A stretch of DNA of 64,000 bases from Streptomyces lucensis JCM 4490 (GTDB lineage Bacteria; Actinomycetota; Actinomycetes; Streptomycetales; Streptomycetaceae): the NCBI RefSeq assembly GCF_014650035.1, contig NZ_BMUE01000014.1, positions 147,451-211,450 of the forward strand, written 5' to 3'. Every line of letters begins with the position of its first letter. Positions within the stretch are counted from its first letter, which is position 1. Under the pieces are notes generated by a model that saw nothing but the letters and a program-made list of their open reading frames with translations, had not been told where the DNA came from and did no database searches. A program made the translations under genes and the position numbers. This document shows, in pieces, positions 31,039 to 39,935 of the stretch.

Positions 31039-32877
31039 TCAGCCGAGGGCCCGGTCCAGGTTGAAGGCCGCGCTGATCAGGGCCAGGTGGGTGAACGCCT
31101 GCGGGAAGTTGCCCTGCTGCTCGCCGGTGCGGCCGATCTCCTCGGCGTACAGGCCGAGGTGGTTGGCGTAGGTCAGCATCTTCTCGAAGGCCAGCCGGGC
31201 CTCGTCGAGCCGGCCGGCCCGCACCAGTGCCTCGACGAACCAGAACGAGCAGATGGAGAAGGTGCCCTCGTCGCCGCGCAGTCCGTCCGGGCTGGCCTGG
31301 GGGTCGTAGCGGTAGACGAGCGAGTCGGAGACCAGGTCCTCGGTGAGGGCGTCGAGGGTGGACAGCCACTTGGGGTCGGTGGGGGCGATGAACTTGGCGA
31401 GCGGCATCATCAGCAGCGAGGCGTCGAGGACGTCGCTCCCCTCGGACTGCACGAAGGCCCCCCTGCGCTCGCACCACCCGCGTTCCATGATTCGCCGGTA
31501 GATGGTGTCGCGGGCCTGCCGCCAGCGCCGGTGATCGGCGGGCAGCCCCCGGTGGGTGGCGAGGCGGATGGCGCGCTCGATGGCGACCCAGCACATGAGC
31601 CGCGAGTACAGGAAGTTCTTCCGGCCGCCTCGGGTCTCCCAGACGCCCTCGTCGGGCTGGTCCCAGTGGTCGCAGACCCAGTCGACGAGGCGGCACAGGT
31701 CGTCCCACTGGCCGCTGGAGATGGGCTGCGCCCACTTGTCGTAGAGGTAGATGGAGTCGATCAGCGCGCCGTAGATGTCGAGCTGGAGCTGGTCGGCGGC
31801 GGCGTTTCCGACCCGGACGGGCGCGGAGCCCTGGTGGCCCTCCAGGTGCGGCAGCTCCCGTTCGGGCAGGTAGGAGCGGCCGTCGATGCCGTACATGATC
31901 TGCAGGGGGGCGACGGTGTGGCCGCAGCCGGGGCTGATGTGCGTGGTGAGGAATCGCATGAACGCCTCGGCCTCGCCGCTGAAGCCGAGCCGCAGCAGCG
32001 CGTAGACGGCGAACGCGGCGTCGCGCACCCACACGTACCGGTAGTCCCAGTTGCGCTCACCGCCGAGCTGCTCGGGCAGGCTGGTGGTGGGCGCGGCGAC
32101 GATGGCTCCGGTGGGGGCGTAGGTGAGCAGTTTGAGGGTGAGCGCGGAGCGGTGCACCATCTCCCGCCACCGGCCCCGGTACCGGGACTGGTGCAGCCAG
32201 TGCCGCCAGTAGGCGACCGTGGCGTTGAACTCGTGCTCGGCCTCGGCGTGTGCGCAGGCACGCGGCGGCACCCCGCCGCCGACCTGGTCGAGGGCGAACA
32301 CCGCGGACTCGCCCTCGCTCAGCTTGAAGTCGGCGCGCGCGTCCCGGCCGTCGCACTCCAGCGCCACGGTGGAGGTGAGCGCGAGCGACTGCTCGGCGGA
32401 CTCGAACGCGATCAGGCCGTCCAGCGGACGCAGGGTGTGCGGGGCGGCGCCGTAGTCGAAGCGCGGGGCGACCAGGACCCGGAAGGGGACGGTGCCGCGT
32501 ACGCACACCACGCGCCGGATCAGCCGCTGCCGGCCCGGGTCGCCGGCCGGTCCGGCGCCGACCGGCATGAAGTCCTGCACCTCGCCGACGCCGTCCTCGG
32601 TGAAGAAGCGGGTGATCAGCACGTTGGTGTCGGGGAAGTAGAACTGCTTGGTACGCGCGGGTACGGCGGCGGCCAGCTCGAAGCTGCCGCCGCGCTCGGC
32701 GTCCAGGATGGAGGCGAAGACGCTCGGGGCGTCGAAGGACGGGCAGCAGTACCAGTCGATGGTGCCGTTGCTGCCGACCAGTGCCACGCTGCGCAGGTCG
32801 CCGATGAGTCCGTGCTCGGCGATCGGCAGGTAGCGGGGGCTGCGGGGCGGGTCCTCGGGGAACGGCGTCACGGCCAT
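31039..32877 (-). CDS. glycoside hydrolase family 15 protein (trehalase/glucoamylase-like)
   Basis: Soluble GH15 enzyme of 612 aa. N-terminal beta-sandwich (about 10-235; YLPIAEHGLIGDLRSVALVG, GTIDWYCCPSFDAPSVFASI), then the (alpha/alpha)6 barrel with NWDYRYVWVRDAAFAVYALL, GVWETRGGRKNFLYSRLMCW (likely general acid glutamate in WETR) and GDEGTFSICSFWFVEALVRA (likely base). There is no signal peptide. Actinomycete members include trehalases and other intracellular alpha-glucosidases. With GH65 and beta-PGM 5 kb away it suggests disaccharide turnover, but the two loci are separate. ATG 32877 has GGGAGGCCGCAC upstream. Confidence 0.92.
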   Translation of the reverse strand: MAVTPFPEDPPRSPRYLPIAEHGLIGDLRSVALVGSNGTIDWYCCPSFDAPSVFASILDAERGGSFELAAAVPARTKQFYFPDTNVLITRFFTEDGVGEVQDFMPVGAGPAGDPGRQRLIRRVVCVRGTVPFRVLVAPRFDYGAAPHTLRPLDGLIAFESAEQSLALTSTVALECDGRDARADFKLSEGESAVFALDQVGGGVPPRACAHAEAEHEFNATVAYWRHWLHQSRYRGRWREMVHRSALTLKLLTYAPTGAIVAAPTTSLPEQLGGERNWDYRYVWVRDAAFAVYALLRLGFSGEAEAFMRFLTTHISPGCGHTVAPLQIMYGIDGRSYLPERELPHLEGHQGSAPVRVGNAAADQLQLDIYGALIDSIYLYDKWAQPISSGQWDDLCRLVDWVCDHWDQPDEGVWETRGGRKNFLYSRLMCWVAIERAIRLATHRGLPADHRRWRQARDTIYRRIMERGWCERRGAFVQSEGSDVLDASLLMMPLAKFIAPTDPKWLSTLDALTEDLVSDSLVYRYDPQASPDGLRGDEGTFSICSFWFVEALVRAGRLDEARLAFEKMLTYANHLGLYAEEIGRTGEQQGNFPQAFTHLALISAAFNLDRALG

Positions 32878-33072
32878 GTGCGGCCTCCCGGTGCGAGGTG
32901 CGGGTCATTCCAGCTTAGGAGGGAGTGGTTCCGCGTGGCGTGGGCAGGCGCTCCGCGCCCGCTCCCGCAGCGCCTGGAGATGCAGGGTGCGCCCGGGCGG
33001 GCAATGGTGAAGGTGTGCCCCATTCGGAGGCACCGGCACGGATGCGGTCATCCGGACCGAGGAGGAGGCATC

Positions 33073-33279
33073 ATGTCGACATCCACACCCGAAGGGTCCC
33101 GGTCGTCCGACGACCACTGCACCCCGGACGCCCTGCTCCACTCCGCTCCCTCGAGGGACGTCTCCCCCGAGGACCTGGTGATGGCGGCGGGCAGGGACGT
33201 CAACCCGAAGAACCTCGAGTGGGCGCGCCGCAAGCTGGAGACGGAGGGCCCGGCGGCCGTCGAGAAGCTGCTGCCCTAG
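33073..33279 (+). CDS. small hypothetical protein
   Basis: Protein of 68 aa: a polar, Ser-rich first half with one cysteine (DDHCTPDAL) and a second half DLVMAAGRDVNPKNLEWARR that is probably helical. I recognise no family. ATG 33073 is preceded by GGAGGAGGCATC, a near-ideal site, and codon bias fits, so the gene is real. It faces away from GH15 and shares its upstream region; similar small proteins are often stress- or stationary-phase induced in Streptomyces, which is only suggestion here. Confidence 0.7.
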   Translation: MSTSTPEGSRSSDDHCTPDALLHSAPSRDVSPEDLVMAAGRDVNPKNLEWARRKLETEGPAAVEKLLP

Positions 33280-33408
33280 GGCGGTCCGGGGAATCCAGGG
33301 GAACGAACGGTGATCCGGCCGGGCGGGGGCGCGCCCGGCCGGACATCTGTGCGGCCGCGGGGCGGTGCGGTCATGGCGGCGACGCCGTCCCACGTCCCCG
33401 CGCCGGCG

Positions 33409-33897
33409 TCACTCCGGCAGGTCCGTCTCGTCCGGGATCACGTGCACGGCGGCCTCCTCCGCGCCCGCCGCTCCCCCGTCGATGCCCACGTCCTCGGCGA
33501 CCTCCTCCTTGGTCGCGTCCGGGTGGGCGCCCTCGTCCGGGGCGACCAGGCGGCCCGCGCGGCGCTCACCGGCCTCGGGGTCCACCGGCTCGCCCTCTCC
33601 TCCGGGCAGGTCGCCGATCCCGTCGCCGGGCGGTGCGGTCACGTCCGGCACCTCCTGCCTGATCCGCTCGTCCAGGGTCTCCCCCTCGTGCTGCTCGGCG
33701 GCGGTGACGCCGTGCCGGGTGACGCCGAGCGGCCGTTCGGGCGGGGAGTAGCCCTCGTCGAGGACGTCGTCGTAGGAACGTTCCCCGACCGCGTCCTCGA
33801 GGTCCAGGGGGGCGGCGTCCTCCTGCTCCTCGTTGGTGCCGGTGGGCTGGTAGACGTCGTCCGCCATGGGGGTCTGCTCGGACTGCTGGTCGCTCAT
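33409..33897 (-). CDS. DUF5709 family acidic protein
   Basis: Very acidic protein of 162 aa, likely mostly disordered. The family core DVLDEGYSPPERPLGVTRHG (about 44-63) and HEGETLDERIRQEVPD identify DUF5709, an actinomycete family of unknown function. There is no membrane segment. ATG 33897 is preceded by AAGGAGGCGACG. It stands alone between a small gene and the glycosyltransferase-like membrane protein. Confidence 0.85.
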   Translation of the reverse strand: MSDQQSEQTPMADDVYQPTGTNEEQEDAAPLDLEDAVGERSYDDVLDEGYSPPERPLGVTRHGVTAAEQHEGETLDERIRQEVPDVTAPPGDGIGDLPGGEGEPVDPEAGERRAGRLVAPDEGAHPDATKEEVAEDVGIDGGAAGAEEAAVHVIPDETDLPE

Positions 33898-33955
33898 CGT
33901 CGCCTCCTTCTCGGGTCACGGGCGGTCGAGCACCGCGTTTCCCGCCACCGGATCA

Positions 33956-35515
33956 TTAACCCCGCCGTCCGGCGTCCGGACCGGCCGGATCCGGGGCGGC
34001 CGCCGGCGTTCGGGAACCGGCGCGCGTGCTCCGGGCCGGCGGTACGGCGTGGTAGAGCAGTACGTCGTCGAAGCGCGACACCGGCCAGTGGCGGGCGTAG
34101 GCGGGTGGGCGGGAGCCCTCCGGCACCAGCACGGCCACCGGCATCCGCCGGGCGGTGCGGGCGATGACGGCCACGGAGCTGTTGGCGTTGTGCCCGGACG
34201 TGGCGGCCGAGGCGCAGCCGGTGTAGAAGGCGATCGGGATGGCCTGGCGCCCGGTGAGCAGGCACGGCGGGCGGACTCCCAGGCGGTGCAGCCGGTCCGC
34301 GGTGCGGGACCAGTCCCGGTGCGAGGCGGTGGCGCCGTCCACCGTGCGCGCCAGGACGGCGAGTTGCACGGCGAGGTGACCGGCGAGCCCGACGCACACC
34401 AGGGCCAGGGCCGCCCGGCGCCAGGGCCCGCGCGGGGCGGTCGCCAGGTGCAGCAGCGCGGCGGCGACGGGGAGGGCGAGCAGCGCGTAGGCGGGCAGCA
34501 GGAAGCGGGGCGCCGCGTAGCCGATCAGGAACAGGTAGGGGAACGCGGCCGTCGCCGCGCAGGCGAGCGCCAGTGTCGTGGCCGCCCTGCGGCGGGCGCG
34601 GACCGCGACGGCCAGGCCGAGCACGGCGAGCGGGGGCAGGACGAACCACCAGAGGGTGATCAGCGGGTGGGGCAGGGCACCGGTGCAGGGCCGGCACAGG
34701 GCCCGGCCGCCCAGGCTGCGCAGTTGGTCCGGCACGGCGAAGTGCCACCCGAGGCCGCCCTGGATGTCCGAGCCGGCGGACAGCCGGCGGCCGAGGCCGC
34801 CGTAGCTCACGTACGCCTCGATCACCCACTCGGCGGCCCCGGCGGCGAGCCCGGCGAGCAGCACGCACAGGGCCCGCCAGTGGCGGCGCACCAGGCCGAG
34901 GGCGAGGAGCGGCAGGGTGACCCAGACGGCGTCGGTGGGCCGCATCCACGCCATCAGCGTCGCGCTCGCCGCGAGTCCCCACAGGGCGGCCCGGTCGCCG
35001 CGGTCCCGGGCGCGCAGGAAGCAGGCGACGGCGGTCAGGGCGCCCAGGGCGACCCAGAGGTTGGGCATGGCCTGGGGGCCGTAGAACAGCGTCACCCACA
35101 GGGAGGCGAAGAGGGCGCCGGCGAGGGCGAGCACGCGCACCGGGAACAGGCGGCGCCAGGCGCGCAGGGACACGTACAGGGCGAGGCCGCTCAGGACCGC
35201 GAGGTAGGTCCGCAGGAGGGCCGTCGAGGACGACCAGGAGGCGATGGGCGCCACGAGCAGGGAGACGCCGCGGGCGCGGGGCGCGCTGAAGAACGCGGCG
35301 GGCGCGTGCCCGCTGACCTGGCTGACGTACACCGTCTCGTCCCAGCCGAGGCCCATGCCGGGCCGGACGAGGAGCAGTTGGGCGAGGGCGTAGGCCGCGG
35401 CGACGGCCGCGAGCGGTGCGGTGGCCCACGGGCCGCGGACGCGGGCGGCCGGGTCTCGCGGACGGCGCTCGCGCCGCAGTCCGGCAAGTGTGGCGTGCGC
35501 GCTGCCGGCCATCAT
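33956..35515 (-). CDS. polytopic membrane protein, GT39/ArnT-like
   Basis: Integral membrane protein of about 519 aa with ten or more hydrophobic helices. The first extracytoplasmic loop carries GMGLGWDETVYVSQVSG: a DE-containing motif as in GT-C fold glycosyltransferases (ArnT, PMT) that use polyprenyl-phosphate sugars. Later parts have DWSRTADRLHRLG and a soluble-looking C-terminal region. It would move a sugar from a lipid carrier to an envelope acceptor; this is by fold similarity. GAGGGGTG precedes two adjacent ATGs (35515, 35512); the first is used. Confidence 0.75.
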   Translation of the reverse strand: MMAGSAHATLAGLRRERRPRDPAARVRGPWATAPLAAVAAAYALAQLLLVRPGMGLGWDETVYVSQVSGHAPAAFFSAPRARGVSLLVAPIASWSSSTALLRTYLAVLSGLALYVSLRAWRRLFPVRVLALAGALFASLWVTLFYGPQAMPNLWVALGALTAVACFLRARDRGDRAALWGLAASATLMAWMRPTDAVWVTLPLLALGLVRRHWRALCVLLAGLAAGAAEWVIEAYVSYGGLGRRLSAGSDIQGGLGWHFAVPDQLRSLGGRALCRPCTGALPHPLITLWWFVLPPLAVLGLAVAVRARRRAATTLALACAATAAFPYLFLIGYAAPRFLLPAYALLALPVAAALLHLATAPRGPWRRAALALVCVGLAGHLAVQLAVLARTVDGATASHRDWSRTADRLHRLGVRPPCLLTGRQAIPIAFYTGCASAATSGHNANSSVAVIARTARRMPVAVLVPEGSRPPAYARHWPVSRFDDVLLYHAVPPARSTRAGSRTPAAAPDPAGPDAGRRG

Positions 35516-36028
35516 CACCCCTCTGATCAAGGAAAAACACCGCCAAGCTACCCGAACTCCGGGGTTCCGGTCGGCCGCGCTGGGCCATCCGGGGGGTGAC
35601 CTCACGCGCTGCAGGGCTGACGCACTGCCGGCACAGGGACCTGTGGCGGATCGGCGCGGCGCGGCGCCGGTGAACTGGAGAACGGGGGGCCGGCGGCCCT
35701 GTGAACCACGGAGCGTCCGCTGACGCCGGCCGAGATCCGGGCCGGTCCCGGCGGCGGGCTCGCCTGCAACACCGTTCACACGATTCTCACACGCCCGCAC
35801 GTCAAGGGGCTGGTGCCGCGGGACACGGCGGGGCTGCGCGGCGCGTACCGGGCGGCGGGAAACGCGGCCGAGCCGACCGCCGAAACGATGCGCGAGGCCG
35901 TGTCCGCCCCCGGGGAACGGCGGGCCCTGCGCGAACCGCTCGCCGTCCGCGGCGCCTGAGGGCCGCGGACGGCGTTCCCGCCTGCCGGCGAGCGGGCGCG
36001 AACACGGGCCGGAGGCCCGTCGCGGCGG
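35516..36028. other. intergenic region containing a decayed gene
   Basis: 513 bp with no intact gene. It holds the upstream region of the membrane protein (an AT-richer stretch near 35525-35550 with TAGCTT on the minus strand as a possible -10) and the BlaI-like pseudogene on the plus strand at 35666-35959. Confidence 0.5.
35666..35959 (+). pseudogene. BlaI/MecI-type repressor pseudogene with in-frame TGA
   Basis: One continuous frame reads GAGELENGGPAAL, TGA (35702-35704), TTERPLTPAEIRAGPGGG, LACNTVHTILTRPHVKGLVP, RDTAGLRGAYRAAG and ends at TGA 35957-35959. This is the winged-helix DNA-binding domain of BlaI/MecI/CopY repressors (GELE..VLW..RPLT..E, then the recognition helix NTVHTILTRL). 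The stop replaces the conserved tryptophan (TGG to TGA). There is also a proline in the recognition helix region and no start codon with a ribosome site, so the gene is dead. No BlaR-type M56 peptidase partner remains nearby. Confidence 0.75.
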
Positions 36029-38371
36029 TCAGCCGCCGTTCGGCGCGCGGTGCGGTGGCTGCTCGGGGGCGGGGTGGCGCGGAGCCGGCAGGACGGCGCG
36101 TACGGCCGGTCCGTCGGTGCTGACCGTCAGCGGCTCGTCGTGGTGGTGCAGGGTGAGCGGCGGACCGTCCAGCAGCGCGTACGTGACCTTGTCCGCGCCG
36201 ATGTCCACGCGCAGACGGCGCCCGCGGTACTGGACGTTGAAGGCGAGCCGGCGCAGCCGTTCGGGCAGCCGGGGCGCGAACCGCAGCCGGCCGCCGGCGC
36301 GGCGCATCCCGCCGAAGCCCGCCACCAGGGCCATCCAGGTACCGGCCAGCGAGGCGATGTGCAGTCCGTCCCGGGTGTTGTGCTCCAGGTCGTGCAGGTC
36401 CATCAGCGCCGCCTCGGTCGTGTAGGCGTGGGCGAGGCCCAGGTGGCCCGCCTGGGCGGCGATGACGGCCTGGCAGCAGGCGGACAGGGAGGAGTCCCGC
36501 ACGGTCAGCGGCTCGTAGTAGGCGAAGTTCCGCGCGACCTGTTCGTCGTCGAAGCGGTCGCCGCAGGTGTACATGGCCAGCACCAGGTCGGCCTGCTTGA
36601 CGACCTGCTTGCGGTACAGGTCGAAGTAGGGGAAGTGCAGCAGCAGCGGGTACTGGTCGGCGCGGGTGCCGGCGAAGTCCCACCGCTGGTAGCGGGTGAA
36701 CCCGGCGTGCTGTTCGTGGACGCCGAGTTCGCGGTTGTAGGGGACGTGCATGGCCTCGGCGGCGTCGCGCCAGGCCGCGCTCTCCTCCTCGTCGACGCGC
36801 AGCCGCCGCGCCTCGCCCGGGTGGCGTTCGACGGCGTCGGCCGCGGCGAGCAGGTTCTGCCGGGCCATGAGGTTGGTGTAGGTGTTGTCGTCGGCGACCG
36901 CGCTGTACTCGTCCGGGCCGGTGACACCGTCGAGGTGGAAGACTCCGTGGCTGTCGTGGTGGCCCAGTGACCGCCACAACCGGGCCGTCTCCACGAGCAG
37001 TTCGACGCCGGCTTCCCGCTCGAAGGCGGTGTCGCCGCTGGCCTCCACGTACCGGACCACGGCGTCGGCGATGCCGGCGTTCACGTGGAACGCGGCGGTG
37101 CCGGCCGGCCAGTACGCCGAGCCCTCCGAGCCGGCGATGGTCCGCCACGGGAAGGCGGCGCCGCCCAGCCCCAGCTGGGCCGCGCGTTCGCGGGCCTCGT
37201 CCAGGGTGTTGTACCGCCAGCGCAGCGCCTCGGCGACGGCCTCGGGGGCGGTGTGGGTGAGCACGGGCAGCACGAACATCTCGGTGTCCCAGAAGGCGTG
37301 CCCGTCGTAGCCCGATCCGGTGAGCCCCTTGGCGGGTATCGCGCGCTGCTCGGCGCGGGCCCCGGCCTGCAGGACGTGGAAGAGGGCGAACCGGACGGCC
37401 TGCTGGATCTCCTCGTCGCCCTCCACCTCGACGTCGGCGCGGGCCCAGAAGTCGTCCAGGCAGGCCCGCTGGTCCGCCAGCAGGCCCTGCCAGCCGTCGT
37501 GCGCGGCGGCCGCGAGCGCGGCGTCGACCTGGTCGGCCATCGCGGGCAGCGAGCGGGTGCCCGACCAGCCGTGGGCGACCATTTTCTCCACCCTGAGCTT
37601 CTGCCCGGGCTCCAGCACGGAGGTGACGGTCAGCCGGGCGACGTCGATGCCGCTCTCGCTGCGGGTGGTGGTGCGCTCGGGACCGGTGACGACGTGGTCG
37701 GCGGCGACCGCCACCCGCAGGCCGCTGCGCCGGGTGCGGTGCACCAGCCGCAGCCGGTTGCCGGAGGCGAAGCCGTCCTCCTGTTCCAGCGGCGACTTCA
37801 GTGCGATCGCGGCGCGCGGGTCGCCGTTCGGCTCGGGCAGGCTCTCGTTGGTGACCAGCTCCGACTGGATCACCACCCGGCTGCGGCCGCCGACGGCCTC
37901 GACCTCGTACGCCACCGCGGCCACCGCCCGCTGGGACAGCGACACCAGCCGGGTCGAGCGCACCCGGACCGTCGTTCCGGCCGGGGAGGTCCACTCGCAG
38001 GTCCGCTCCAGCACGCCGCGCCGCAGGTCCAGCACCCGCTCGTGGGAGACCAGCCTGCCGTAGCGCAGATCGAAGGGCTCGTCGTCCACCAGCAGCCTGA
38101 GTACCTTGCCGTTGGTGACGTTGATGACCGTCTGGCCCGACTCCGGGTAGCCGTATCCGGCCTCCGCGTACGGCAGCGGGTGCACCTCGTGCACGCCGTT
38201 GAGGTAGCTGCCGGGCAGGCCGTGCGGTTCGCCCTCGTCCAGGTTGCCGCGCCAGCCGACGTGCCCGTTGGACAGGGCGAACACCGACTCGCTCTGGGCG
38301 AGGACGTCCAGGTCGAGGCTGGTCTCCCGGACGGTCCACGGCTCCACGGCGTACGACCGCTCGCTGATCAC
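36029..38371 (-). CDS. glycoside hydrolase family 65 phosphorylase-like enzyme
   Basis: Protein of 780 aa. N-terminal beta-sandwich (about 1-260; SNGHVGWRGNLDEGEPHGLP, SYLNGVHEVHPLPY), linker, (alpha/alpha)6 barrel (about 320-690) with GLTGSGYDGHAFWDTEMFVL, the general-acid motif GPDEYSAVADDNTYTNLMA, and KQVVKQADLVLAMY for phosphate, then a small C-terminal sheet. GH65 enzymes split alpha-glucosidic disaccharides such as trehalose, maltose or kojibiose with phosphate, giving beta-glucose 1-phosphate. It overlaps by 4 nt the beta-phosphoglucomutase gene upstream, the natural next enzyme. The same gene pair occurs in mycobacteria (Rv3400/Rv3401). The exact disaccharide is not determined. Confidence 0.92.
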   Translation of the reverse strand: MISERSYAVEPWTVRETSLDLDVLAQSESVFALSNGHVGWRGNLDEGEPHGLPGSYLNGVHEVHPLPYAEAGYGYPESGQTVINVTNGKVLRLLVDDEPFDLRYGRLVSHERVLDLRRGVLERTCEWTSPAGTTVRVRSTRLVSLSQRAVAAVAYEVEAVGGRSRVVIQSELVTNESLPEPNGDPRAAIALKSPLEQEDGFASGNRLRLVHRTRRSGLRVAVAADHVVTGPERTTTRSESGIDVARLTVTSVLEPGQKLRVEKMVAHGWSGTRSLPAMADQVDAALAAAAHDGWQGLLADQRACLDDFWARADVEVEGDEEIQQAVRFALFHVLQAGARAEQRAIPAKGLTGSGYDGHAFWDTEMFVLPVLTHTAPEAVAEALRWRYNTLDEARERAAQLGLGGAAFPWRTIAGSEGSAYWPAGTAAFHVNAGIADAVVRYVEASGDTAFEREAGVELLVETARLWRSLGHHDSHGVFHLDGVTGPDEYSAVADDNTYTNLMARQNLLAAADAVERHPGEARRLRVDEEESAAWRDAAEAMHVPYNRELGVHEQHAGFTRYQRWDFAGTRADQYPLLLHFPYFDLYRKQVVKQADLVLAMYTCGDRFDDEQVARNFAYYEPLTVRDSSLSACCQAVIAAQAGHLGLAHAYTTEAALMDLHDLEHNTRDGLHIASLAGTWMALVAGFGGMRRAGGRLRFAPRLPERLRRLAFNVQYRGRRLRVDIGADKVTYALLDGPPLTLHHHDEPLTVSTDGPAVRAVLPAPRHPAPEQPPHRAPNGG

Positions 38372-39108
38372 CGCTTGCCCCCCAGCTCGGCGAGGTCCCG
38401 CACGACGATGTCCGCGCCGTGGGCGCGCAGCGCCTCGGACTGTCCCACCCGGTCCACGCCGACGACGTACCCGAAGCCGCCCGCACGGCCCGCGTCCATG
38501 CCGGCCAGCGCGTCCTCGAACACGGCGGCCCGGGACGCCTCGACGCCGAGGTCGCGGGCGGCGGCCAGGAAGGTGTCGGGGCGAGGCTTGCCCGGCAGGT
38601 TCCGTTCGGCGGCGACCACGCCGTCGATGCGGACGTCGAAGAAGTGCTCGGCCCCCACGGAGCGCAGCACGTCACGGCAGTTGGCGCTGGAGGAGACGAT
38701 CGCGGTGCGCAGCCCCTCGGCGCGGACCGCCTCCAGATAGCGCAGGGTGCCCTCGTACGCCTCCACGCCGCCGGTGCGGATCTTCTCCAGCAGCAGGTCG
38801 TTCTTGCGGTTGCCCAGGCCGTGCACCGTGCGGGCGTCCGGCGGGTCGCCGGGGCCGCCTTCGGGCAGGTGGATGCCTCGCGAGTCGAGGAAGGCGCGGA
38901 CGCCGTCGGCACGGGGGCGCCCGTCGACGTACTCGTCGTAGTCGGCGACCGCGTCGAACGGCCGGCCCTGCCGGCCGCCGTAGTCGCGCAGGAACGCGTC
39001 GAAGGTCTCCTTCCAGGCGGCCGCGTGGACGACGGCCGTCTTGGTCACGACCCCGTCGAGATCGAACAGGCAGGCCTGGATTGCGTCGGGCAGACCGAGC
39101 TGAGTCAT
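38368..39108 (-). CDS. beta-phosphoglucomutase family HAD hydrolase
   Basis: HAD-superfamily protein of 246 aa. Motif I is CLFDLDGVVTKT (nucleophile D16, acid/base D18); motif II serine is in TAIVSSSANC, motif III lysine in LPGKPRPDTFL, and motif IV in AVFEDALAGMDA. A cap domain lies between motifs I and II. It converts beta-glucose 1-phosphate to glucose 6-phosphate, so with the overlapping GH65 gene (ATGA, 38368-38371) it channels disaccharide carbon to glycolysis. ATG 39108 begins immediately before the first strand. It is divergent from the kinase gene at 39195, with only 86 bp between. Confidence 0.93.
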   Translation of the reverse strand: MTQLGLPDAIQACLFDLDGVVTKTAVVHAAAWKETFDAFLRDYGGRQGRPFDAVADYDEYVDGRPRADGVRAFLDSRGIHLPEGGPGDPPDARTVHGLGNRKNDLLLEKIRTGGVEAYEGTLRYLEAVRAEGLRTAIVSSSANCRDVLRSVGAEHFFDVRIDGVVAAERNLPGKPRPDTFLAAARDLGVEASRAAVFEDALAGMDAGRAGGFGYVVGVDRVGQSEALRAHGADIVVRDLAELGGKR

Positions 39109-39194
39109 ACCCAGCACTGTTCCCCGTCGGGCCCGGTCCATCGGGTGGCGCGCGCCACAGGTTCGCGCCGGCCGCGGGTGACACACTTCGTCGT

Positions 39195-39839
39195 GTGGCG
39201 CTGACCTTCGACGACCTGCTCACCCGTGCCCGTGCGCTGCCCAGGGGCGGCCGGCGGGCCGTCCTCGGCATCGCGGGCGGTCCCGGTGCGGGCAAGACGA
39301 CGCTGGCCGAGCATCTGGTGCGTGCCCTGGGCGGCGACGGCCCGCCGTGGGTGGCGCACGTGCCCATGGACGGCTTCCACCTGGCCGACGCCGAGTTGGA
39401 CCGGCTGGGCCTGCGGGAGCGCAAGGGCGCCCCGGACACCTTCGACGCGGCCGGGTACGCGGCGCTGCTGCGGCGGCTGCGCGAGGACCCCGACGAGGTG
39501 GTGTACGCGCCCGCGTTCGAGCGGGTGCTGGAGCAGCCGCTCGCGGGTGCGATCCCGGTGCCGCCCTCCGCCCGGCTGGTGGTGACGGAGGGCAACTACC
39601 TCCTGCTGCGGCGGGGTTCGTGGGCACGGGTGCGGCCCTGCCTGGACGAGGTGTGGTTCTGCGAGCTCGACGAGGAGGAACGGATCCGCCGGCTGGTGGC
39701 CCGGCACGAGCGGTTCGGCAAGGACCGTGCGGCGGCGGTGGCCTGGGTGCGGGGCACGGACCAGCGCAACGCCGACCTGGTGGCGACGACCAGGGACCGG
39801 GCGGACCTGGTGGTACCCGCTTGCGTCCGGCTGCCGTAG
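39195..39839 (+). CDS. P-loop nucleoside/nucleotide kinase family protein
   Basis: Protein of 214 aa resembling uridine kinase/phosphoribulokinase-type and pantothenate-kinase-like enzymes. The Walker A loop is GIAGGPGAGKTTLAEHL (GGPGAGKTT at 28-36); VPMDGFHLADAELDRLGL carries the conserved D-G-F-H of this family, followed by KGAPDTFDAAGY, and VVTEGNYLLLRRGSW (family E-G-N-Y). It phosphorylates a sugar, nucleoside or vitamin precursor; sugar kinases of this type are common near sugar loci. GTG 39195 has no obvious ribosome site and may be leaderless. Confidence 0.85.
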   Translation: MALTFDDLLTRARALPRGGRRAVLGIAGGPGAGKTTLAEHLVRALGGDGPPWVAHVPMDGFHLADAELDRLGLRERKGAPDTFDAAGYAALLRRLREDPDEVVYAPAFERVLEQPLAGAIPVPPSARLVVTEGNYLLLRRGSWARVRPCLDEVWFCELDEEERIRRLVARHERFGKDRAAAVAWVRGTDQRNADLVATTRDRADLVVPACVRLP

Positions 39840-39935
39840 GCGTGCACGGGTGCGGCGGGGAGGGGTGAACCCGCACCGGCCTCCGCCCGTATCCCTGTAC
39901 ACGGCGGAGGGTCTGCCGGTACGACTCGTGAAGCG

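Noticed and set aside
35540..35580. LexA-like box (GAAC/GTTC) upstream of the membrane protein
   Set aside because: The spacer is 6 nt rather than 4, and one arm is imperfect.
35802..38912. 1036-codon minus-strand frame across GH65 and beta-PGM
   Set aside because: Shadow frame; the true genes are in another frame with clear motifs.
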